A DNA stretch of 64,000 nt, from NCBI GenBank assembly GCA_947623455.1, contig OX392532.1, forward strand, positions 48,673,058-48,737,057, in the 5' to 3' direction. The translations under genes and the position numbers were made by a program. The notes under the pieces were generated by a model. The model was not told where the DNA came from, made no database searches, and saw nothing but the letters and a program-made list of their open reading frames with translations. Below, piece by piece: positions 37,778-49,951 of the stretch (within the stretch, counting starts at the first letter, position 1; every line of letters begins with the position of its first letter). The stretch comes from Mimachlamys varia (taxonomy: Eukaryota > Mollusca > Bivalvia > Pectinida > Pectinidae).

Positions 37778-37888
37778 CACAGGGACACGTTACAATAGTA
37801 ATGCATGTATAAACCATGCGTTATGTTTATATCGACCCCCCCCCCCATATATTTTATACATACATTACTATTGTAACGTGTCCCTGTG
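37778..37888. mobile_element. Hairpin MITE, 111 bp
   Basis: Arms of 36 bases at 37778-37813 and 37853-37888 differ at one position; the arm begins CACAGGGACACGTTACAATA. The loop holds a run of C. CTTCAG occurs just outside both ends (37771-37776, 37889-37894), likely the target duplication. Nearly the whole element would fold into one hairpin when single-stranded. Confidence 0.75.
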
Positions 37889-38034
37889 CTTCAGTCGAGC
37901 TCCTAATGCGTGTTACAGACACACATTAGAGTAGTTACGTGTGAGTGACATCTGTCATTTATAGCCATCGGCCTTTACGATCTGACAGGCACACATGCGG
38001 CAAGGTCGTACCTGTCCAAAGAATGTTATCTATG

Positions 38035-40383
38035 GGTGTATCTCTGAACGCCAACATTTTTAATTTGCCTACAGGGTAGTTTGTTGTGATAGGGGTTATA
38101 GTCTTTTTCATTAAAGTAGTCACAGTTCCAACAGGTAAATTTACCTGTAAAAGTTACCTGTTGGTACTCAGGCACAAGAATTACAAACGTTATCTTCATG
38201 ATACTTTTTTTAATCAGAAATATTAAATTGTGTAATAAATAATGTAACTTTTCTGAGATTTCTGTTTATTAATTAAAATCAAAAGCTTAAAATATCCTTT
38301 TCGAAAAAAAAAACAACTATTAAAGATACTATTGCAAAAATTTAAATAATTATGATGTTTTTGTTTAAATAGGTGATTAATTTATTAGGTTTTGATGATT
38401 GATTTTTATAATTTCTTCATGCAAATTAATATCAAAATTTAATTTACTTTATTTTATTAGTACATTTTTGCTTGGATATGTGTGACTTATTTAATACAAA
38501 CTTACTTTATAATTCATACCCCTAGAAAGTGAGATCTATTTAATAAAAGAAAGGTATTGTTTTCATCACCTCCTTACAATTCAATTAATTAATTACCTTA
38601 TAATTAAACCTTATGGTTTATCAGTACCAGATACAGTGCATATACATATACATGTAGTGCAAAATATAAATAGATACATGTACAATACAATACAGTTTGG
38701 ACACACACACACCACACATACACGACCGCATCTATAGTGTAAAGAGGCATTTCACTTTAAAATGTATTCAGTTGTCTTTGTTAAAAAGTACAATACATAT
38801 ATTACACAGCCACCTGTATGCCTAACTTTACATCACTACTGCAGTTAACAATCGTAGTATGTTTCGTGTGAAGCTAGCCTACTGATAATATTACGTGCGA
38901 ACAATATATATATGAAAATATGTGCATTCCAGAATAAAACCAAAGAATATACTGTCACTGGAGTGAAAAAACAGTGTTAGTGATAAAATATCTTTATTCA
39001 ACAATCTTCTCTGTTGAGTCACAGCACTACGACATTTAACTAAGTCCACTTCCGGTTTTGAGGACTGAAAAATGTCAGAAAATATGTTTTCTTTTAATAT
39101 CATGTTCCGGTTAATATCATGTTTTCCCCTGACAAATGAGAAGTGATATTAAGCGGAGTCTACTGTACCTAAATTCGAAAGATCCTTGTTATTTCTGGTT
39201 TCATGAAAAAGTTGTACACGTTTTTCCATATTAGGTTTTCTGTGGTAATACGGTTTGGGGATTAGATTTCATTATGAAATGCTATTCGTCTTCAATATCG
39301 CCACTGTCGCAATATGTACAAATCCCATTAATTTGATCCATTTTATTAAACTGCCCCATTTCAATATTCAGTTTATGAGACGATAATCTAATTTTTTCGA
39401 TTTCTTTAAACAAATAGGTTTTATTGAAATTCGGTTAAAGACAAAAATTAACCACTAATACATTTTCAAAATGAACTTTTTGATGACACATTTATATAGT
39501 CGATACATTGTTGTTGAAATATATGTCATTCTATATAATATAGGAATAAATGCTTTACCTTCATTCTCTGTATTTTCTGTTTGCTACACATATCCCAAAC
39601 CTATTCTAAACCATTTGTTTCTTATACTATCTGTCCTTTCAGTGCCCTTTTCAACCATTTCATCGTAACATGCAATTGTCTGAGTTTTTAACTTGTAGCA
39701 AATATTCAAAAATTCTATCTAAACTTTCGAATAATAATAAATGGAAGTCTTCCTATTTCATGATTGATCATGATATTGGCGTACTTTTCTTAACCCCTAA
39801 ATTCTCTTACAAAAATTTAGATGCATTTTTTTTCAATATTAGGTGCTTCATATCCATGATTAAAATGCTCCTTACAAAAGTGCCAAAAAAAAACTTGAAA
39901 TTTACTTTTACAAACATTCATAATTGCAAATAAAGCTTTTCGATCTTTTTCAGATATTTTCTCTTGTGTTGTTCAAAATTTTCCATTGTAAATTAATTAT
40001 ATATCAACAGAAATCCTAAATAACTAAAACAAATTTTTAACAATTTAGGACTAATTACTTTTGATAATTTTCTATATCTCTCTTTATTTCTTCAATAGAT
40101 GGTTATCTCTGCATTGTATATTTTATGTACAATTGAGTGTTGATTACTTATTTGATAATTTTACTTTTATTTCTTGAAATCTGTATTTGAAAAAATAAAA
40201 TTTAATGCACTTTTAGTGCTGACTGTCCACAGTTAAATCTCAGGTAAGGTGAGTTCACAGGTAAATGACAGGTAAGGTGAATAGGGTAGTTTTTATGAAA
40301 CAGTATATAATTGTCTTCCCATTGTTCTCAAAAACAACACCTACCTATTGTTAAAAAAAATGTTGGCGTTCGGAGAACACACC
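38035..40383. mobile_element. Mutator-like (MULE) non-autonomous element, 2,349 bp
   Basis: The left end GGTGTATCTCTGAACGCC and the complement of the right end GGTGTGTTCTCCGAACGCC match with one gap and a few changes, and both continue into AACATTTTT. A perfect 9-bp direct repeat TTATCTATG flanks it (38026-38034, 40384-40392). A 9-bp duplication with G-starting inverted repeats fits the Mutator superfamily. Clusters of AGGTAA and TTACCTG words sit near both ends. No transposase is visible; the AT-rich interior includes a decayed LINE tail on the minus strand. The 60- to 90-codon + strand frames inside are unsupported. Confidence 0.75.
39286..39412 (-). mobile_element. Decayed LINE ORF2 C-terminal fragment
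   Basis: Read on the minus strand this gives KIRLSSHKLNIEMGQFNKM, then ICTYCDSGDIEDE and a stop. It closely resembles the conserved C-terminal segment of many invertebrate non-LTR retrotransposon proteins, 'R-SSH-L-IE-GR' followed by a C-x2-C knuckle and 'IEDE-HF'. In the next codons HF and a hydrophobic stretch appear after the stop. Upstream on the minus strand, to about 40.0 kb, the frame is broken by stops, so the rest is heavily decayed. It lies within the Mutator-like element. Confidence 0.62.
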
Positions 40384-40570
40384 TTATCTATGTACTGTAC
40401 ATGTAGTGACTGGCGAGATCAGCTATTCATGTTACGTAATAAACCTAGGTTAAAGGTGTATTTATGATAAACGGTGGAGTCATGACATAGTTAATGTATT
40501 CATTTATCTGACAACGTGTCAAATGGATTTAAAATGTCGACTTCAAAGGAAAAACTTTTATAGAAGTTAA

Positions 40571-42165
40571 GGACTAGGTACAGCCATATTGGTTATTACC
40601 TGGATGAAAATGGTTATATTGAATTTTTAATGTTTCCTTCCAATACATGGCATAATCTTTATCTCATTATGTTAAATATTGATATAAAATGCAGTTAAGT
40701 CCCCAAAATGATAAAAATCTATACTTAGGAAAAAAATATTCAGTAAATAATATCGAAATGGGAGTGCGCAAATATGTTTCATATAGTTATTTGAAATATT
40801 TCAAAAAAATAATACAAAGTTACTGCAATGTTCATAGAATGATAACCCAGTGTTAAAATTTCGATATTATTCTGTAAATCAGAGTATCAGGGAGAAATAC
40901 ACAGGTACCCCCTCGTAAAAATGTCGTCCATTGCATGCTGTTTTCAGTTCAGGTACATGTAAAAGTAGTTACCTGTATCTCGCGGGGGCAATATAGGGGT
41001 ATTATTTTATATTAAATAGGCCATTTGTCATGTAAATGTAAGTTTCGTGTCAAATAAATGTATAAAATTAAAATAATAACACCGACATAACGTAATATAC
41101 ATTTACGATACGGTTACCTAATTACTAATTAAGTTTGAGAAATGTATTTTGATACCAATGTGCCTCAACTGCCACACATGTTTACGATGGCAACAATTTA
41201 CGCTAGCGATGTTTGACAGGTGCGAAGCCGAGAACGAATCGTTATAATCAGTGAGTTAATACTGTCCGATCCACGCGGAAGTGTATTATATACTACGAAT
41301 TCCATCAGAATTTATACAACACAAATTAAACTGTGTTGACAATTCATTAAATTACCTAAAAAAAACACTGCCGGAAGTGCCGAACAACATCTTTTCACGT
41401 GCTATACATTCGTCCAAAAATGGAAAACTGGCAATCGCTAAAAACAATTTATCGTGATAGGAATGGGCAGATTTTGCTTTGTGACGATATACCAAGTAAC
41501 ATTTACCTTTACTGCATGCTTGAAACCAGTTTAATTGTTAATTTTGTCGATGTTTCACCATGCCTCTAAGTCAGGCGTATGAATATCTAAAATAGTAAAT
41601 AGTTATAAATTGAGGGCAGATGAGTTTATTTCGCTACATGCAACGGGAAGATGTTTGATTTAAGAGATCTGACATAATGTCATAACTCGTCATACCGCAG
41701 ACAGTAAGATTTTTGTTTCGGCTATGCGGAGTGCCACATAAATTTGTCGATTGGCGATGGAAATTTTAAAAATTTGATCCAGATGTGATCGGTGTCAGAA
41801 TGTACGTAAATTGCTATTCATGTGACGAGTGCGTTCTCTTATTTTGCGGTTTTCAATTGAAAGAGAGATTTATTCAAAAATCGAAGGCTCGTCTATCATT
41901 CTGTGTATATTAAAGTAACAAAAAATTATATTCATTGTTTTTATTATCTTTCGCAGTATTCTGCAAACGTGCACGCGTTTTTAGACATATAACACAAAAT
42001 ATCAGAAAAACCACGAAACGTACCAAAATATGGTTGAAATTATCGATTCTCCATCACAAACTGTACTTTGTGGTCTATTTTGGTCATGTATTTTGCAGTA
42101 TTTAATAAAATAACAAGTTTTGGTAAAAACACCTCCGCGATATTGAATTGTCCTGTACCTAGTCC
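40571..42165. mobile_element. TTAA-flanked element, 1,595 bp
   Basis: The ends GGACTAGGTACAG and CTGTACCTAGTCC are a perfect 13-bp inverted repeat, with TTAA on each side (40567-40570, 42166-42169). No transposase frame. The right TTAA is also the left TTAA of the next element. Confidence 0.78.
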
Positions 42166-42169
42166 TTAA

Positions 42170-43248
42170 AGCTGACAATGCAAGTTAAAAGCTTTCAATT
42201 AAGATTTGAAAAAAAAATATTCAGATTGTGATTACTCCGAATAGTTCCGAGATGTTCCCTACTTTGACCATGTGTCTTCCGGTTTTCGTAACCAAGGAAG
42301 TGGCAGACATTTTTAATTTACCCTTGCTTGGTAACGTGTGTAGACAACCTTGGGTATAAAAGCACCGATAGTTGCAAACCGGTTTTATTCCGACACTGCC
42401 CTCTCTCTGTAGCACGTCTCTTACAGTAACAAATAGTCTGTACACATTACGTTACGGCTCGTTTTCGGGTTGTTTTTTTTTTACGAATATGGATATTGGA
42501 AAGATATATAATAAATATGAAATGAAATTGTAATAAAAACATCCATATCCCCATGAAACTTACAACAAAATAACACAACACAACTTTATGTAATATATGT
42601 TGCAAGTGAAACAAACAAACGGCTATTTAACGCTTATGCCTACCTTTTTGATATCCAACTAGTACTAATATCCAGCGTAGAAACCATAATAAATCCAAAT
42701 AAGTCCATGAGAATGGTTCAAATATAAAATTTCACATTATTGACTACACACCTGGGTGTGCCGTGTTTTACACGTGTTTGCTTGTCAAGCGTCTACATGA
42801 CCAAGACTAAGAGTTTGTACGTGGATGCGATTATATGCACGTGAAAGACCGGCGATATATATTGGATTTATGGAAGTATTTTCAGTGATATACCTTTTAT
42901 TTCGGATACGCAATTTCAAGAATGTGTTATTAGTAAGAACCAGCATGGCAGTATTGTGGTTCAAAGTCTAAAGGTGAGTGCGTTTGATTTTTGACAGCGG
43001 TTGCCGAGTGCGCGGAGCACTGACTATTGTGACGGTCAGGAGTACTTTGAAAACCGGTTTTACAGGCTATGACCTTTATATACCCATCGGGGCCCATACC
43101 CGTTACCAAGCAAAGGCAAAACTAAAATGTCGGCACTTTCTTAGAAACGATGGTCGGAACAGATAGGGGCGATCTCAAAACCAGAAAAAAATCGAACTTT
43201 TAAAAAAAAAAATATTAATTGAAAGCTTTTTAAGTTGCATTGTCAGCT
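42170..43248. mobile_element. TTAA-flanked element with long inverted repeats, 1,079 bp
   Basis: The end AGCTGACAATGCAAGTTAAA matches the complement of the other end over about 33 bases, with one substitution and one indel. TTAA lies on each side (42166-42169, 43249-43252). Beyond this the inverted similarity goes on, less exactly, for about 250 bp on each side: CTTGCTTGGTAACG, GGGTATAAAAG and AAACCGGTTTTA on the left have inverted partners on the right. Both arms hold a TATA-like box (GGGTATAAAAG near 42354; GGGTATATAAAGG on the minus strand near 43080), each pointing inward. The small frames at the two ends are mirror images of one another and not genes. Confidence 0.75.
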
Positions 43249-43252
43249 TTAA

Positions 43253-44245
43253 ATTAACACGAGTTATGGGAAGACGTAGTTTTTTTATACGCCGTAAAAA
43301 CTGCTTTCTTTGTGACATTGCATTAGATATATATATAAATTATTATTTCAATAATTTTTACATTTTAATACAGTAACGTCTTTTATTTTGGCATGGGACG
43401 GCGTATATTGATTCGACTCGCGGCACTCTTTGTATCGTTCACGTACCGCACATTGTGTAACGTTGCGCGATCACACAATTGTATCATCCTTTATTGACAG
43501 GTACATCTCCTTTCTTGAGCTTAACTTACTCTGACGGCCAATAAATAAGTGCAATGAAAAATGCTTGGTGAATTGATATATGTTTCAAATACGGCACTGT
43601 TCACGCTTCACCGCGTTTGATTCCGTCAATAACTAGTTTCAGTATTGCCTCATTATGTTGACATGACCATAAAGCACGTTTGCACACTGTTGTTTTAGGA
43701 TAAGAGATAAAATAAATTGCGAACACGATGTTTGCTTTGGGGGGTGGGGGGGGGGGGGGGCAATGCGGATACGTTTTTCACGTTTTATCCTTTAAATGTG
43801 TATATCACAGCACAGTGTTGAAGCTGTCAGGTTAGCTTCACACAGCTGAGACTTTTCCCCCTCCATCAACTTCACTGTGAAACGTTCATTTCAATTTCGG
43901 ACACGTAAACCGAAGTCACACTCTTTAAACCGATGAAAGAACCAAAACAAACGTGTACATTGAAAGTAGAGAACTACGGGATTTTGTTTTGTTTCTCAAC
44001 TTTCGAGACAAAGGGAAATAGTACAAAATGAGGAAAAAACTTAATCCGCATTGCACCCTATATATCAACATGAATTGCCCCCCCCCCCTCTAGGCAAACT
44101 TCTTGACATATTTCTGTCTCTAATCCTAAAAAAAACAGTGTTCAAAAAGAGTATAATTATATACAAAAAGAAAAAATACGTTTTTGGTACACACGTTCAC
44201 TATACGCCAGGCATTCTGTGTTGAAATGTTTGAAAAAAAACTATA
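43253..44245. other. Intergenic, with G and C homopolymers
   Basis: No gene seen. A G-run at about 43739-43760 followed by GCAATGCGGAT has an inverted partner, ATCCGCATTGCACCC, near 44045 and a C-run near 44080, which suggests an old foldback of about 350 bp. Confidence 0.4.
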
Positions 44246-46560
44246 TTATTAGCTCACCGTGTCCGAAGGACCGAGGTGAGTTTATGCCATACCGTGGCGT
44301 CCGTCGTCCATCCGTCGTCCGCCCGTTGTCCGTCAACAATTGTTTAAAAAGACTTCTCCATAACCACTGATAGGAAATCAACCGAATTTGGCAGGAAGCA
44401 TCCTTGGGTGCTCATGATTCAAAATTGTACTCATGGTGGGACTGACCCCCTACGGGGCTGAGGGGTGGGGCCATAACAAATTATTTAGCTATATTGATAT
44501 TAGCGATTTCTTCTCTATAACCATTGATTGGAAATTAACCTCATTTGGCAAGAAGCATCCCTGGTTGCTCAGGATTAAAAACTGTACTCATGTTGGGACT
44601 GACCCCCCCCCCCCCCCCCCCCAGAGGGCTGAGGGGTGGGGTCATAAAGAATTATTTAGCTATATTGATATTAGCGACTTCTTCTCCATAACCACTGATT
44701 TGAAATCAACCTTATTTGACAGGAAGCATCCTTAGGTGCCCAGGATTCAAAATTGTATTAATGGTGGGACTGACCCCCTAGGGGGCTGAGGGGCGGGGCT
44801 AAAAAGGGTTATTTAGCTATATTGGTTTAAGCGACTTCTTCCCCATAACCACTGATTGGAAATCAGCCTTATTTGGCAGGAAGCATTCCTAGGTGCTCAT
44901 GATTCAAAATTGTACTCATGGTGGGACTGACCCCCTAGGGGGCTGAGGGTGGGGTCATAAAGAATTATTTAGTTATATTGATATTAGCGACTTCTTCTCC
45001 ATAACCACTGATTGGAAATCAACCTTATTTAACAGGAAGCATCCTTAGGTGCCCAGGATTCAAAATTGTATTAATGATGGGACTGAACCCCTAGGGGTCT
45101 GAGGGGCGGGGCTAAAAAGGTTCATTTAGCTATATTGGTTTAAGCGACTTCTTCCCCATAACCACTGATTGGAAATCAGCCTTATTTGGCAGGAAGCATT
45201 CCTAGGTGCTCGTGATTCAAAATTGTACTCATGGTGGGACTGACCCCCTAGGGGGCTGAGGGGTGGGGCCATAACAAATTATTAAGCTTTATTGATATAA
45301 GCGATTTCTTCTCTATAACCACTGATTAGAAATCAGCCTTATTTGGCAGGAAGCATTCCTAGGTGCTCATGATTAAAAATTTTACTCATGGTGGGACTGC
45401 CCCCCCCCCCCCCCCCCCCCAGGGGGCTGAGGGGTGGAGCCATAAAGAATTATTTAGTTATATTGATATTAGCGACATCTTCCCCATAACAACTGATTGG
45501 AAATCAACCTTATTTGGCAGGAAGCATCTTTAGGTGCCCAGGATTCAAAATTGTACTAATGGTGGGACTGACCCCTAGGGGGCTGATTGGTAGGGTCAAA
45601 AAGGGTTATTTAGCTTTATTGGTTTAAGCAACTTCTCCATAACCACTGATTGGAAATCAGCCTTATTTGGTAGGAAGCACCCCTAGGTGCTCAGGATTCA
45701 AAATTGTATTTATGGTTGGACTGACCCCCGATGGAGCTGAGGGCGGGGCAAAAAGGGTTATTTAGCTATATCATGGCTTAAGCGACTTCTCCTCCATAAC
45801 CACTGATTGCAATTCAACCTTATTTGGCAGGAAGCATTCCTAGGTGCTCAGGATTCAAAATTGTACTGATTGTTGGACTGACCCCATAGGGGGCTGAGGG
45901 GCGGGGCTAAAAAGGGTTATTTAGCTATATTGGTTTAAGCGACTTCTTCTCCATAACCACTGATTGCAATTCAGCCTTATTTGACAGGAAGCATTCCTAG
46001 GTGCTCAGGATTTAAAATTGTACTAATGTTGGGACTGACCCCCCAGGGGGGCTAAGGGGGGGGGGGGGGGGGGCGAAGAAAAGATTTATTTAGCTATATT
46101 GATATAAGCGGCTTTTTCTCCATAACCACTGATTGGAAATTAATCTTATTTGTCAGGAAGCATCCCTAGGTGCCCAGGATTCCAAATTGTACTCATGATG
46201 GGACTGAGCACCTAGGGGGCTGAGGGGCGGGACCAAAATGGTTATTTATCTATATCATGGTTTAAGCGACTTCTTCTCCATAACCACTGATTGGAAATCA
46301 GCCTTATTTGGTAGAAAGTATCCCTAGGTGCTCAGGTTTCAAAAATGTACTCATGGTGGGACTGACCCCCCAGGGGGCTGAGGGGTTTGGCCAAAAGAGT
46401 TATTTAGCTATATTAATATTAGCGACTTCTTCTCCATAACCACTGATTGGAAATCAACCTTATTTTGCAGGAAGCATCAGGATTCAAAATTGTACTAATG
46501 GTGGGACTGACCCCCCCCCCAGGGGACTGAGGGCGGGTTAACCGACAATTTCACTATATA
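44246..46560 (+). mobile_element. HINE-like minisatellite, 14 units of about 159 bp
   Basis: Starts TTAGCTCACCGTGTCCGAAG like the element at 3974, then holds 14 tandem units marked by GGGCTGAGGGG-like words from about 44455 to 46525, along with CCATAACCACTGATTGGAAA and CAGGAAGCAT. Several units have C-runs of 15 or more bases before the motif. The 3' hairpin and CTTGTT end are missing, so the right side is truncated. The 100-codon frame inside is repeat read-through. Confidence 0.75.
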
Positions 46561-46619
46561 AATCCCCCCCTCCCCCCACCATGTCAACATTATTGTCCAT
46601 CCTAATGTTGGCTTTAACA

Positions 46620-46890
46620 CGGTATGTATGATGCAGTTCAATACCTGACCCTTCTGCTTCTACATTAGTTTAAACATTTTGGATTCCTTCCTTTTGGCCC
46701 CTAGCATCACTGAAGAGTCCTAGGAGGACGAAACAGCTGTATGATGCAGTTTAATTCAATTTTTCGGCATACTGTATCTATAACTAAATTTAAGAGGTTC
46801 AGCATATGTGTGTGTTACGTCATCTTCAATTCATTTTGACATACTGTATCTTTTACTAAATGTAAAAGGTGCAACAAGTGTGTATGTTAC
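46620..46890 (-). repeat. Inverted copy of the 18440-19060 repeat family
   Basis: On the minus strand it reads TTAAACTGCATCATACAGCT, TTCGTCCTCCTAGGACTCTT, GATGCTAGGGGCCAAAAGG and AGCAGAAGGGTCAGGT in the same order as at 18470-18575. GATGACGTAACACACA also occurs. Short and partial. Confidence 0.7.
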
Positions 46891-47220
46891 GTCATTATTT
46901 CATTATTAGTTTAGTGGGTGTATCATTGGTATGTAAACTCATTCATCACCGAATACGCATTTGAAACATTCAATTCAAAGTTGTAGTAGTAAAATATGAT
47001 ACAAGGATGAACGAGTTAACACTCTCGCTCTCGTGCTGTTTATCAGAGTCAAAATTGTGGTTTCCATTCCATATATATATGAAGTCACTTTCAAAGTTAT
47101 TTGTTATTGGTTTGGTGATTGTATGAGTTTGATTTTACTCATGCACATTTATAAGCATTATTTAGGACTATTAAAATAGTAAACATACTATTTTTTATCA
47201 TATTGTTTTTTATATTTCAG

Positions 47221-47403
47221 GTGCCTTTATTGACGGATATACGTTTGGAAAACTTTTCTGAAATATACAAGACTCTTTCGTTATCACCTCCCAGGGACAG
47301 TTCTTTATGCAGCATCGAAGTTACATCATACGTTTGTACAAAACATAAAAAGTCTTCATTTTTAACACACAATGGTTATGTGACCTACAATGTGATGTGC
47401 GAG
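47221..47403 (+). CDS. Candidate 183-nt internal exon upstream of dead zinc fingers
   Basis: Preceded by a strong 3' splice site (ATTGTTTTTTATATTTCAG) and followed by a strong 5' splice site (GAG then GTAAGA). The segment between is open for 61 codons in one frame and its length is a multiple of three. The peptide starts VPLLTDIRLENFSEIYKTLS and includes four Cys but no recognised domain. Sitting 55 bases before the zinc-finger relic, it may be a leftover N-terminal exon of the same dead gene or part of another transcript. Confidence 0.4.
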
Positions 47404-47457
47404 GTAAGAAACTTGAGAGCTTCCTACGTTTTTCAGAAATATTGCTAATCGCTAATG

Positions 47458-48210
47458 CTTTACAAGTGTGATCTATGTGGTAAAGTTTATAGCCAGTGAA
47501 CTCACTTATTAACACGTATCAGGATGCATACATGCGCGAATCCTTACCAGTGTGACGATTTCGGAGAGTTGGAATATCCAGCTGGTCGTCATACATTTAT
47601 CAGAGCACATTCAATGGAAAAAGACTTTTAAAAGACAAGTTAATTCTAACGAATTTAATAAGTTTGATTACTTCAATGGATGAAACAAACTGGAAAACAC
47701 TCATTCCACGTGTGATGGCTGTGGTAAGGGTTAGCAAGCTGCATCAATGCTTTTAAGACCAATCCAAGACTGATACAGAAGAGACACATTACAAGTGTGA
47801 TACCGTTGATATATGTACACATCTATGGACTTTTACAGGAGACCGTTTTATAAGAAGGATTTCAACCATATTGTCAACATTTTGGTTCAACAGTAGAAGA
47901 GAAGCCAGTGTGATGTCTGCGGCAACACTTTCATTTTGGATCACGTGCCAGAGAAAACGCCATGTAGAGCCGGCCATTATGACTTTTACCCGATCGTCTC
48001 ACTTACGAACACACCCTTTGACACATCTCGCAAAAGGCAGTCTGATATTCACCCACATGCATGACCTGGCACGAGAGCAGATACCATGGTTACTGTGAAG
48101 GATTTAGTTATTACATAACTCACAGGTATTTCTAATCAGGCTCCTTATGGTAGATGAGCCTTGTAAGAATTACACCTATTGTAATGCTTTTAGATTAGCC
48201 ATTTATTACG
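47458..48210 (+). pseudogene. Decayed C2H2 zinc-finger array
   Basis: Relics of at least five fingers. At 47461 YKCDLCGKVYSQ is followed directly by an in-frame TGA and then THLLTRIRMH. 84 bases on (47551) comes CDDF, where the second Cys is lost, after the linker relic TCANPYQ. CDGCGKG is at 47711, THYKCD near 47790 and CDVCGNTF at 47909 after an EEKP linker relic. HLRTHPLTHL appears near 48000 in another frame. The 84-base spacing (28 codons) matches the intact array at 15163-16860. Stops and frameshifts make this a pseudogene. Whether its parent is that gene or a lost neighbour is unclear. Confidence 0.75.
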
Positions 48211-49951
48211 TTCGAGTGTTCGACATTTAAGGATGGCATTCTTAACTTATCTTAACCTGTGGTTAGTGCCAGGTTTGACGCTCACACAAATGTTCAAAAC
48301 ATCTATATAAAAGAAAACAAAAACAAAAGTGTCCCAGTAAACAGCTCGCTTGCAATCAGTTCTCCCGTACTCATTTACATCAGTAGTTGGTGCTAGGTTT
48401 GTTTCACACTAACATTTGCAAATCTGTGCTTTCTCTTAAGAATCACACGTAACGCTATAGTGATTTTTAGTACTCCCACGGATACTTATGATTCTCCATT
48501 TCCCCCAAACAAATAACTCTTATGATACATTGATAAACTAGGGCAAATATTATATACATAAATACAACAATTATTAACTTAACTGCCGTCATTATCTACA
48601 GCTGTGATTAGTACTAGGTTTGAATCGCAGAAATAGTTGCTCCCAGTTCCTGTTGGTACTGACTGATCCGTATCCTTTTTGAACATAGTGATCTTCATGT
48701 TGTATTGCAATAGTTGATTACCATGTTCAATTGACAATCTAAAGATATGCATGCAAACCCGCGTTGTATGAACTTTAAGCCACACAGACGGGTTTACTAA
48801 TTTCCCTACGCCTTTTTGTACAATTCGTATTTCACAGGTGTCCTATTCTTTTCCAAACCTGCGGTGTATGCTAAGTACAAAACACGCACAAAAAAACATA
48901 AATATATATATTTATGAATGTCTTTTTGGCATTTTGCGACAGTTGATGATCATGTTCCATTGCTAATCTACAGAAGGCATGCGAACTCGCATTGACCATT
49001 GTATGAACGTTAAACCATACAAATATGGTCCAATAATCTCCCTGTGTCCTCTTTCACGACGCGAATTTAACATTGTTTCCCGTACTTATCTACAGCTGTA
49101 GTAAGTGCTAGGTACAGAACATAGAAACTATTTATAAATTTCCTTGTGACATTTCGCAATAGTTGGTGATCATGTTCCATTGGTAATCTACAGATGGGCA
49201 TGCGCACCCGCGCTGTATGAACTTTAAGCCATATCGAACGGGTTTACTGATCTCCCTGTGTCCTGTTGTACAACTTATATGTAACACCGTTCTACTCTAT
49301 AGATGTGGTTGATGCTAGGTTTGTCATATGATTGTATTTCTCCCTTTTCCCAACACACAACTTCCATGTGTTAACACTGTTCTCTCGTTTCTTAAAGCTG
49401 CTTTCGACTCGCAAACAAATTGTAATATAGATAAGTTACCCAGTTGTAACATCATATTGTCGTACTAACATAGAGCTGTGATTAGTACTAGGTTCCAATC
49501 ACACAGATAGTTGCTCCCAGTTCCTGTTGGTACTGACTGATCCGTATCCTTTTTGAACATAGTGATCTTCATGTTGTTTTGCAATAGTTGATGACCATGT
49601 TCCATTGACAATCTAAAGATATGCATGCAAACCCGCGTTGTATGAACTTTAAGCCATGCAAAACGGTTTTACTAATCTCCCTGGGCCTTTTTGTACAATT
49701 CGCATATTAAAGGTGTCCTATTCTTTTCCAAACCTGTGGTGTATGCTAGGTACAAAAACACACACACAAAAACATATATATTTATGAATTTCTTTTTGGA
49801 ATTTTGCAACAGTTGATGATCATGTTCCATTGCTAATATACAGGTAGGCACCACTGCAAAGCGTCATGGAGACGTGGATCGTCGTATTATTTTAGCGTCT
49901 AACATGTCATCAATTGCCTTGCTCATGGCAGCTCACTTGTATAACGTAGTC

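Noticed and set aside
39471..39933. Two + strand frames of 65 and 87 codons
   Set aside because: AT-rich chance frames inside the Mutator-like element; LINE-like similarity is on the other strand.
44433..44735. 100-codon + strand frame
   Set aside because: Runs over two minisatellite units and a C-run; repeated peptide words show it is repeat read-through.
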